In this document: one piece after another, positions 1 to 5,550 of the stretch
Numbering within the stretch: the stretch's first letter is position 1
How the letters are laid out: every line of letters starts with the position of its first letter
Notes under the pieces: generated by a model
What the model was told of the DNA's origin: nothing
What the model saw: only the letters and a program-made list of their open reading frames with translations
Database searches by the model: none
Translations under genes and position numbers: made by a program
From: Prosthecobacter sp.
GTDB taxonomy: Bacteria > Verrucomicrobiota > Verrucomicrobiia > Verrucomicrobiales > Verrucomicrobiaceae
Direction: 5' to 3'
Length of the DNA: 7,729 nt
NCBI GenBank assembly: GCA_020216965.1
Contig: JAIWOJ010000085.1
Location: 1-7,729, forward strand

Positions 1-1164
1 TCTTGGCTGCACCTCCAGACGGATGCCGTCGAGGGTGTAGCGTGGGGGGGCACCCTCCGCCGTCACCCATGCTTTGGAGTCTGCTTGGCGCTGAAAGACG
101 ATGTCAAAAGCAGGGTCATGAGCCAGCGCCTTTGCTCCTGGAAGCGCCTGTGCCAGGCTGTGGAAAAGAGAGCGCATGGCGGACTTTCCCCAGGCATCGG
201 GGATTTCCATGACCTGCGCCGGTGCCTGGCCTGGCAGCGGCTGCTTGTCCCTGGCGGGCAGCACTTGGCCGCTGCTGAGCAGCACGCGGTCGCCCGGCGT
301 CAAGTAGGCGAGGTGGAAGCCTGAGATGGTGCCATTTTTCTCACGGAGTGCGCCGTTTGAGCGCAGATAAAGGACATCTCGCGCGCCGATGACGCTGGCC
401 TCTTCAGCCTCCAAGTCCACGAGCAGCGCCGTGTCCTCGCTGATGCCAAAGCCGTTGCGCAGGCCCACGGCCGGGCTGGCGAGAGCGGCGAGCAATCTGC
501 CGAGGCGCCCGCGCTCAAGGTGATGCTGGCAGTAGAGGATGCCGGGTGAAAATCCCAGCCCTGGCGCAAAGCCTACGCCTCTGGGGCTGCCATCCGGCAT
601 GTCCTCTGGCGTGGCACCGTAGGTGAGCGCGTTTTGGCTCGTGCCGCCGGTAATCATCGGATCACTCATGATGGCGGCCCCGGCACTGCTGCCGCCGATG
701 ACGCCGCCCGCTCTGTGCACCTCACGGATGGCTGCTAGCGCCGGGCTATCTGTGCGGTCTGCGCGCAGCAGTGTGCGGGTGGTGAGGCTCTGGCTGCCGC
801 CGGTGAAGTAAAAGCCGCCGCAGCCTTTGATCTGCGCCAGGATGGCAGGATGGTCTGCGTTTTTTTCCTGGGCGGAGAGTGGGATAAAGATCGCCGTGCC
901 AGGCCCGTGCTCTGCATTCAGGCTATCGGCGAGGGGCACGCCGGAGGCTGCCGGATCCTTGCTGGCGGTGGAGATGATGCCGAGGGGTCTGCCAGGCAGC
1001 CGCTCACGCAGCATGATCTGCCAGACGGCCTCTTTGGCGCTCGTGATCGCTCCACCAGCGATCACCAGCCTGCCCCTGCCATCCCGAGCCTGCAGCGGTA
1101 GGCTGGTCAGCAGGCAGAGGGCGAGGGCACCCATGAGGCAACGATGAATCCAGGGAAAACACAT
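1..1164 (-). CDS. Secreted cyanophycinase-like peptidase (family S51), 3' part missing
   Basis: Reading the minus strand from the ATG at 1164 gives 388 residues without a stop to the window edge, so the C-terminus is missing. Residues 1-26 look like a Sec signal peptide (Arg/His n-region, hydrophobic ALALCLLTSLPLQA), so the protein is probably exported. The S51 landmarks follow in order: FTGGSQ (120-125), nucleophile elbow GGSSAGA (157-163, predicted nucleophile Ser160), QHHLERGRLGR (213-223) and GFGISEDTALLVD (238-250). Cyanophycinases cut the beta-Asp-Arg polymer cyanophycin with a Ser nucleophile; the Gln, His and three Arg of the 213-223 block match that family. The Asp normally preceding Gln-His is Cys212 here. 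The visible part already exceeds the roughly 270 residues of intracellular cyanophycinases, leaving an unassigned tail after about residue 290. An in-frame ATG at 1134 is an alternative start; neither has a clear Shine-Dalgarno. Substrate is uncertain: cyanophycin or another isoaspartyl peptide. It diverges from eboE. Confidence 0.85.
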   Translation of the reverse strand, partial: MCFPWIHRCLMGALALCLLTSLPLQARDGRGRLVIAGGAITSAKEAVWQIMLRERLPGRPLGIISTASKDPAASGVPLADSLNAEHGPGTAIFIPLSAQEKNADHPAILAQIKGCGGFYFTGGSQSLTTRTLLRADRTDSPALAAIREVHRAGGVIGGSSAGAAIMSDPMITGGTSQNALTYGATPEDMPDGSPRGVGFAPGLGFSPGILYCQHHLERGRLGRLLAALASPAVGLRNGFGISEDTALLVDLEAEEASVIGARDVLYLRSNGALREKNGTISGFHLAYLTPGDRVLLSSGQVLPARDKQPLPGQAPAQVMEIPDAWGKSAMRSLFHSLAQALPGAKALAHDPAFDIVFQRQADSKAWVTAEGAPPRYTLDGIRLEVQPR

Positions 1165-1279
1165 CAGGCAGAAAACGGCGCGCGCAGGGGCAGACTGACA
1201 ACAAAGGTGCCAGCAGCCTGCGTGAAAAAGCACTTCCACTGCCAGCCCTTCAGGGTTTTGGTGCGTGCCCTCCACGACC

Positions 1280-2455
1280 ATGCAGCTCAAACACGGCATC
1301 CATCTCGGCTACTGCACCAATATCCATCGGGGTGAAACCTGGGAAGAAACTTGGCGCGCACTGCGGGAGCATACACTGCGGGTGAAAAGGCGCGTCACGC
1401 CCAGCCATCCCTATGGCATCGGCCTGCGGCTGGGCGCACAAGCCGCCGCGGAGCTTAGCCAGCCAGACCGGCTGCTGGAGTTTCAGCGCTGGCTGGAGGC
1501 TGAGGGATGCTACGTTTTCACCATCAATGGCTTTCCCTACGGCTCTTTCCATGGCACGCGGGTGAAGGAGCAGGTTTTTTTGCCAGACTGGACCTCTGCC
1601 GCCCGGCTAGATTACACCCGCCTGCTTTTTGATTTGCTGGCAAAACTGCTGCCGCCAGGTGTGGGCGGTAGTGTCAGCACGCTCCCAGGATCTCACAAAA
1701 CTTTCTCCATCGGTGCGGAAGAGATGGAGGCCATTTTTCGCAATGTGCGTCTCTGCCGCGAGCACGTTGAAAAGGTCGCTGAAAGCTCGGGTCACGACCT
1801 GCATCTGGGCTTTGAGCCTGAGCCTCTGGGCCTTTTTGAGACCACTGGAGAGTCCCTGAAATTCTTCGCGCATTACTTTGACCGGAACCCAACAGACAAG
1901 GATTTCTTCCGTTTCATCGGCCTGAATTACGATACCTGCCACCTCGCGATCGAGTACGAGGAAGCTCGGCGTTCGCTGACGCGACTGAGTGAGGCGGGCA
2001 TTCGCCTCAGCAAGCTGCACTTTAGCTCCGCCCTGAGGCTAAAGCCGACCCAGGAGATGGTCGCTAGGCTGCGCGCCTTTGATGAACCGGTGTACTTTCA
2101 TCAGGTCATTGCCAGTTTTGGCGAAAGCCAGCCGCTGCGCCGATTTAAGGATCTGCCCGATGCACTGCACTTTGCCGCTACCACGCCAGCGGAAGCCTGG
2201 GGTGAGGAGTGGCGCGTGCATTTCCACATCCCGCTGCACGCGCCGCCCTGGGACGGCTTTCTCAGCACCCAGGATCACTTGCTGGGGGCCATGGATTGGC
2301 TGGCGGAAAATCCCGGCAAGTGCCAGCATATCGAGATGGAGACCTACACCTGGGAGGTGCTGCCGCCTGAGTTGCACGCTGGGGACGTGGTGGAGCAGTT
2401 GATCAAAGAATACGAATGGACGCTAGAGGCGCTCCGCGCGCGTGGCCTCTGCTGA
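1280..2455 (+). CDS. eboE: Metabolite traffic protein EboE (TIM-barrel)
   Basis: This 391-residue protein has no signal peptide and should be cytoplasmic. I recognise the EboE family from its strongly conserved N-terminal half: GIHLGYCTNIHRGETW (6-21), the YGIGLRL stretch (45-51), and FTINGFPYG followed by FHGTRVKEQV (80-99). The family has a xylose-isomerase/AP-endonuclease-like TIM barrel. Plausible metal ligands are the acidic GFEPEP (177-182), Asp218 and His221 of YDTCHLAIEYE, His247 in KLHF, the HFHIPLH cluster (314-320) and IEMETYTW (351-358); these are my inference. Ebo genes normally occur as an eboA-F cluster linked to export or trafficking of a polyprenyl-type or secondary metabolite (scytonemin in cyanobacteria); the biochemical reaction of EboE is not settled. 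No other ebo gene lies in the window. I chose ATG 1280 because conservation begins at MQLKHGIHL; an in-frame GTG at 1265, with a weak AGGG 9 bases before it, would add five residues. It converges on the next gene. Confidence 0.87.
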   Translation: MQLKHGIHLGYCTNIHRGETWEETWRALREHTLRVKRRVTPSHPYGIGLRLGAQAAAELSQPDRLLEFQRWLEAEGCYVFTINGFPYGSFHGTRVKEQVFLPDWTSAARLDYTRLLFDLLAKLLPPGVGGSVSTLPGSHKTFSIGAEEMEAIFRNVRLCREHVEKVAESSGHDLHLGFEPEPLGLFETTGESLKFFAHYFDRNPTDKDFFRFIGLNYDTCHLAIEYEEARRSLTRLSEAGIRLSKLHFSSALRLKPTQEMVARLRAFDEPVYFHQVIASFGESQPLRRFKDLPDALHFAATTPAEAWGEEWRVHFHIPLHAPPWDGFLSTQDHLLGAMDWLAENPGKCQHIEMETYTWEVLPPELHAGDVVEQLIKEYEWTLEALRARGLC

Positions 2456-2458
2456 CGT

Positions 2459-3682
2459 TCACTGTAGCTTCCACAGCTTTTTGTCACTGCGCACATAAAC
2501 GGCACCGCTGCTGATGGCCGGGGTGCAGAGGATGGTGTCCTTGAGCTCCACGGTATGCACCACTGCGCCTTCTTCAGCCGTGGTATCCACCACTTGGAAA
2601 TCGCCGCGTTCGCTGGCGATGTAGATGTATTTCCCTGCGGCCACGGGTGAGCCGCTGAAGGGCCCTTTGAGCCGGAGTTTCCAGGCTTCATCTCCATTCG
2701 AGAGGCTGCCTTTGACGAGCACCCCGGCACCGTTCAGCACATAAATGGAATCGCCCAAAACCAGCGGGCTGCCGGTGCCTGGTTTCAGCCCACTCGCACG
2801 CCAGAGCTGGGAGACGGCCCCCTTTTCGGGCACCAGCGCCGTGACGCCATTGGAGGGCACATAGATGGCATCCTGGGTCACGGCAGAGCTTGGGATCGTG
2901 GCGGCACCGTCGGTGTAATCCCACACGATCTCCCCGGTGCTCGGATTCACACCGGTCAGCCCTTTGCTAGACTGGAGGGCCACTGCGCCTTTGAAGACGA
3001 CCGCGCTCGTCCAGTTCGCTGCTTTGGGGCGCTCTTTTTTCCAGCGATTCTTGCCCGTTGTCACATTGATGCCTACGGCCAGCGACTCACTGTCATTTTC
3101 CGCCTGCACCACCAAGGTATCACCGATGACCACTGGGGAGGAGGACATGCCCAGGCTGTTGCTGGCATTCGCATAGTCATAAGTCAGCCCGCGCAGCCAG
3201 AGCAGATTGCCGACGAGGTCAAAAGCAAAAAGGTCGTTCGATGAATAGAGCGCAAACACCCGCTCTCCATCACTGCATGGCGTGGGCGCAGCCACGCTGG
3301 TCTTGTTGTGCGCCATCGTGCGTCCCGTGGCCTTCATCACCCGTTCCCAGAGCTTTTTGCCATCCGCTGCACGGAAGCAGAACACGTGCAGGTTTGCCTG
3401 ATCAGGACCGCTGGAGCAGGTGACAAACACTTTGTCCCCCACCACGATCGGGCTGCTGAGCCCGCGCCCTGGCAGTTCGACCTCCCAGGCCACTGCCACC
3501 TGCGGCCCTGGGGCGATGCTTTCGGGCGAGACTGCTGACCCCTGCGGGCCGCGAAACTGAGCCCAGTCTGCCGCCGAAACACCCGCAGCAAAAAGAGCCA
3601 GCAGGAGCGCCCCGCAGCGGCTGATGGCGAAACGAACTCTGGACGGATGAGCGAGGGTGGAGAGGGCGAGCGGAGGATGCAT
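2459..3682 (-). CDS. Exported PQQ-like beta-propeller repeat protein
   Basis: The protein has 407 residues from the ATG at 3682. A long n-region followed by CGALLLALFAAGVSA suggests a signal peptide cut before Ala38, giving a mature ADWAQFRGPQG start, typical of PQQ-like proteins in Planctomycetes and Verrucomicrobia. I count eight related blade strands of the type SPxVxGDxIYV: 76-87, 131-145, 181-192, 225-236, 264-275, 303-315, 343-355 and 386-397. They fit an eight-bladed propeller of the BamB/quinoprotein-dehydrogenase type (PQQ_2-like). No cytochrome CxxCH motif is present and no dehydrogenase catalytic set is evident, so it is more likely a periplasmic or envelope structural or binding protein than a proven PQQ enzyme. 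The frame stays open upstream to ATGs at 3733 and 3769, but those starts would bury the signal peptide behind an implausible leader. No Shine-Dalgarno is seen. It is convergent with eboE (3 bases apart) and divergent from ahcY. Substrate and partner are unknown. Confidence 0.88.
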   Translation of the reverse strand: MHPPLALSTLAHPSRVRFAISRCGALLLALFAAGVSAADWAQFRGPQGSAVSPESIAPGPQVAVAWEVELPGRGLSSPIVVGDKVFVTCSSGPDQANLHVFCFRAADGKKLWERVMKATGRTMAHNKTSVAAPTPCSDGERVFALYSSNDLFAFDLVGNLLWLRGLTYDYANASNSLGMSSSPVVIGDTLVVQAENDSESLAVGINVTTGKNRWKKERPKAANWTSAVVFKGAVALQSSKGLTGVNPSTGEIVWDYTDGAATIPSSAVTQDAIYVPSNGVTALVPEKGAVSQLWRASGLKPGTGSPLVLGDSIYVLNGAGVLVKGSLSNGDEAWKLRLKGPFSGSPVAAGKYIYIASERGDFQVVDTTAEEGAVVHTVELKDTILCTPAISSGAVYVRSDKKLWKLQ

Positions 3683-3753
3683 GAGGACATAAACGCATCC
3701 TGCGCGCACATTTCCACCGCTGACCCTGCCCATTTTTGTGCCCTGGCTTCCCC

Positions 3754-3766
3754 CCTGGCAGCCAGG
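3754..3766. repeat. Short perfect inverted repeat
   Basis: CCTGGC, one base, GCCAGG. It lies in the divergent region between the propeller gene and ahcY, 72 bases upstream of the chosen propeller start. It may be chance in a GC-rich region or a protein-binding site; there is no direct support for a function. Confidence 0.35.
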
Positions 3767-3782
3767 CATGGGCCACGGTGCC

Positions 3783-3796
3783 TGACGCTTGCGTCA
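3783..3796. repeat. Short perfect inverted repeat TGACGC-TT-GCGTCA
   Basis: Two perfect 6-bp arms flank a 2-bp spacer, followed on the plus strand by AAAAA. The spacer is too short for a good hairpin, so a dimeric DNA-binding protein site is more likely than an RNA structure. On the minus strand the left arm overlaps a TTGACG sequence that resembles a -35 box for the propeller gene, but I find no matching -10. Function is inferred only from the symmetry. Confidence 0.4.
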
Positions 3797-3807
3797 AAAA
3801 TCCGCGT

Positions 3808-3837
3808 TTGACTTCCCCTGCCTTCTCCTGGACATAT
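3808..3837 (+). promoter_or_regulatory. Possible ahcY promoter
   Basis: TTGACT at 3808-3813 matches the -35 consensus at five of six positions. About 18 bases downstream is the AT-rich ACATAT (3832-3837), a poor -10 candidate. The candidate -10 lies inside the left arm of the inverted repeat at 3833-3862, as expected for a repressor-controlled promoter. The -10 is weak, so treat this as tentative. Confidence 0.25.
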
Positions 3838-3862
3838 CAACGCATCCTGATACGTTGATTTG
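3833..3862. promoter_or_regulatory. Candidate operator: 10-bp inverted repeat upstream of ahcY
   Basis: The left arm CATATCAACG (3833-3842) and right arm CGTTGATTTG (3853-3862) are inverted copies matching at nine of ten positions, separated by 10 bases. The arm centres are therefore 20 bp apart, about two helical turns, which suits a dimeric regulator. A second nested symmetry, TATCA (3835-3839) with TGATA (3848-3852), uses part of the same sequence. It ends 39 bases before the ahcY ATG and overlaps the possible promoter. ArsR-family SahR regulators control SAH-cycle genes in Proteobacteria, so a functionally similar regulator is conceivable, but I cannot assign the protein. Formation of an RNA hairpin is the alternative. 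Confidence 0.5.
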
Positions 3863-3901
3863 AACCGTTTCAGCCCCCAAACCTGAACCCACACCCCCTC
3901 C

Positions 3902-5305
3902 ATGCCCGACTATAAAGTCAAAGACATCGCCCTCGCGGACTTCGGCCGCAAAGAACTCACCATCGCCGAGAGCGAAATGCCCGGCCTCATGGCCACCCGT
4001 GAGAAATACGGCCCCCAAAAGCCCCTCGCTGGCGTGCGCGTCACCGGCTCCCTGCACATGACCATCCAGACCGGCGTGCTCATTGAGACGCTGAAGGAAC
4101 TCGGTGCCGATGTGCGCTGGGCCTCCTGCAATATCTTCTCCACCCAGGACCACGCCGCCGCCGCCATCGCTGCCACCGGCACGCCCGTCTTCGCCTGGAA
4201 GGGCGAAACGCTGGAAGAATACTGGTGGTGCACCTGGCAGGCCATCATGTTCCCCGGCAACAAAGGCCCGCAGCTCATTGTGGACGACGGTGGCGACGTG
4301 ACCCTCCTCATCCACAAGGGCTACGAGATGGAAAATGGCGACGACTGGGTGAACACGCCCTCCGACAACCATGAGGTGAAGGTCATCAAGGACCTCCTCA
4401 AAGACATCGCCAAGAAGCAGCCCGGCATCTTCCACGAGATCGTGAAGGACCTGAAGGGCGTCTCCGAGGAGACTACCACCGGCGTGCATCGCCTCTATGA
4501 AATGGCGAAGGCTGGTAAGCTGCTCTTCCCCGCCATCAACGTGAACGACAGCGTCACGAAGTCCAAGTTCGACAACCTCTACGGCTGCCGCGAATCCCTC
4601 CTCGACGGCATCAAGCGTGCCACCGACGTGATGATCGCTGGCAAGGTCGGCGTCGTCTGCGGCTATGGCGATGTCGGCAAAGGCTGCGCCGCCGCCCTGC
4701 GCGGCATGGGTGCCCAGGTCGTGGTGACTGAAATCGACCCCGTGTGCGCCCTCCAGGCAGCCATGGAAGGCTACCGCGTGCTCACGATCGAAGACACCCT
4801 CGGCTGGGGCGACATCTACGTCACCACCACGGGCAACAAGGACATCATCCGCCTGGAGCACATGGAGAAGATGAAGGACCAGGCCATCGTCTGCAACATC
4901 GGCCACTTCGACAACGAGATCCAGGTGGACAAGCTCAACGCCCGCACGGACGTGACGCGCCTCAACATCAAGCCGCAGGTGGATAAATACACCTTCCCGG
5001 CTGGTAACAGCATCTTCATGCTCGCTGAAGGCCGCCTCGTGAACCTGGGCTGCGCCACCGGTCACCCGAGCTTTGTGATGAGCAATAGCTTCACCAACCA
5101 GTGCCTCGCGCAGATCGAGCTCTGGGCCACCAAAGACACCCGCCCGATTGGCGTGACCGTCCTGCCCAAGAAGCTCGACGAAGAAGTCGCCCGCCTGCAC
5201 CTTGCCAAGATCGGTGCCAAGCTCACCGTCCTCACCAAGGACCAGGCCGACTACATCGGCGTGCCCGTCGAAGGCCCCTACAAGACGGATCACTACCGTT
5301 ATTGA
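3902..5305 (+). CDS. ahcY: S-adenosylhomocysteine hydrolase (adenosylhomocysteinase)
   Basis: AhcY reversibly splits S-adenosylhomocysteine into adenosine and homocysteine in the cytoplasm, relieving product inhibition of methyltransferases and feeding homocysteine to methionine synthesis. The 467-residue product is complete. Residues seen by analogy to the human enzyme: His52, Asp128/129 in VDDGGD, Glu189/190 in SEETTTG, Lys220 and Asp224 in VTKSKFDN, Cys229, His335 in NIGHFD and His388 in GHPSF. The NAD-binding loop GYGDVGKG is at 254-261. The C-terminus KTDHYRY carries the Lys and Tyr that reach into the partner subunit's NAD site in the tetramer. An insert between about 142 and 185, absent from the human enzyme, is normal in many bacterial versions. 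The ATG at 3902 follows a C-rich leader with no Shine-Dalgarno. Codons are strongly biased to C-ending forms and AAG, more than in neighbouring genes, suggesting high expression. An inverted repeat upstream may be its operator and a palindromic repeat block follows the stop. Confidence 0.98.
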   Translation: MPDYKVKDIALADFGRKELTIAESEMPGLMATREKYGPQKPLAGVRVTGSLHMTIQTGVLIETLKELGADVRWASCNIFSTQDHAAAAIAATGTPVFAWKGETLEEYWWCTWQAIMFPGNKGPQLIVDDGGDVTLLIHKGYEMENGDDWVNTPSDNHEVKVIKDLLKDIAKKQPGIFHEIVKDLKGVSEETTTGVHRLYEMAKAGKLLFPAINVNDSVTKSKFDNLYGCRESLLDGIKRATDVMIAGKVGVVCGYGDVGKGCAAALRGMGAQVVVTEIDPVCALQAAMEGYRVLTIEDTLGWGDIYVTTTGNKDIIRLEHMEKMKDQAIVCNIGHFDNEIQVDKLNARTDVTRLNIKPQVDKYTFPAGNSIFMLAEGRLVNLGCATGHPSFVMSNSFTNQCLAQIELWATKDTRPIGVTVLPKKLDEEVARLHLAKIGAKLTVLTKDQADYIGVPVEGPYKTDHYRY

Positions 5306-5338
5306 TCAAGGAAGAGCGGCTAGCAAACGCCCCCAACA

Positions 5339-5392
5339 CCAAGGAAGGGCGGTTTCTAACCGCCCAGGCGCTTGCAAAGCGCCACTCCTTGG
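5339..5392. repeat. Palindromic element, copy 1 (three-way junction)
   Basis: Outer arms CCAAGGA (5339-5345) and TCCTTGG (5386-5392) are perfect inverted repeats. They enclose two further perfect hairpins: GGGCGGTT/AACCGCCC (5347-5365, 3-base loop TCT) and GGCGCTT/AAGCGCC (5367-5383, 3-base loop GCA). As single-stranded DNA or RNA the 54 bases can fold into a compact three-way junction. Confidence 0.8.
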
Positions 5393-5419
5393 AAGGGCGG
5401 TTTCCTACCGCCCCCAACA

Positions 5420-5473
5420 CCAAGGAAGGGCGGTTTCCAACCGCTCCGGCGCTTGCAAAGCGCCTCTCCTTGG
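5420..5473. repeat. Palindromic element, copy 2 (three-way junction)
   Basis: Identical to copy 1 at 50 of 54 positions and lying exactly 81 bases downstream. The outer arms (5420-5426, 5467-5473) and the GGCGCTT/AAGCGCC hairpin (5448-5464) are unchanged. The first hairpin (5428-5446) carries a C-to-T change that leaves a G-U pair in RNA. The other three differences fall in the loop or at the junctions, so the fold is preserved. Confidence 0.8.
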
Positions 5474-5550
5474 AAGGGTGCTTGCGATGGAAGATTTTTT
5501 TCTGCCCGTGCAGCGTTTGTCCTGGCGGACTTTCGTCTTTTTTCACGCAC

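Larger units (their letters stand above)
5310..5479. repeat. 81-bp tandem repeat array (two copies plus a decayed third)
   Basis: Copy 1 (5310-5390) and copy 2 (5391-5471) align without gaps and match at 71 of 81 positions by direct count. A third copy starts in register at 5472 (GGAAGGGTG) and decays after a few bases. Each copy begins with a hairpin-forming segment (GGGCGGT...ACCGCCC in copy 2; degenerate in copy 1), then a CCCAACACC linker, then a 54-bp palindromic element. The array starts 4 bases after the ahcY stop and occupies most of the gap to the next gene. The unit length is a multiple of three and is free of stops in at least one frame on each strand, so it yields spurious long reading frames. 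It resembles dispersed REP/BIME-type palindromic repeats. It could also stabilise or terminate the ahcY mRNA. Confidence 0.85.

Noticed and set aside
44..50. Run of seven G as a phase-variation or frameshift site in the S51 peptidase gene
   Set aside because: The frame is intact through the run (Ala-Pro-Pro) and a 7-base run is not exceptional at this GC content; no repeat-driven switch is supported.
1607..2020. 137-codon minus-strand frame inside eboE
   Set aside because: Shadow of eboE, which is continuous and matches its family from end to end.
3683..3769. Longer propeller protein starting at 3769 or 3733
   Set aside because: The added residues precede an evident signal peptide with a Cys/Gly-rich leader, which is unlikely for an exported protein; ATG 3682 is preferred.
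3797..3901. SAM or SAH riboswitch in the ahcY leader
   Set aside because: I could not match the conserved SAH or SAM riboswitch core sequences; the only structure is the inverted repeat, which fits a protein operator better. A covariance-model search (Infernal/Rfam) would settle it.
3794..5293. 499-codon open frame on the minus strand
   Set aside because: It is antisense to ahcY, whose protein is unmistakable. The long open frame results from the C-ending codon bias of ahcY; the product is low-complexity (Val/Gly/Asp/His-rich) with no recognisable motif.
5310..5479. CRISPR-like array
   Set aside because: Only two full units, contiguous with no unique spacers between them, and internal multi-hairpin structure; no cas genes are visible.
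5491..5502. T-run (seven T) as an intrinsic terminator for ahcY
   Set aside because: No stable GC-rich hairpin lies immediately upstream; the nearest repeat hairpin ends about 20 bases before the T-run.
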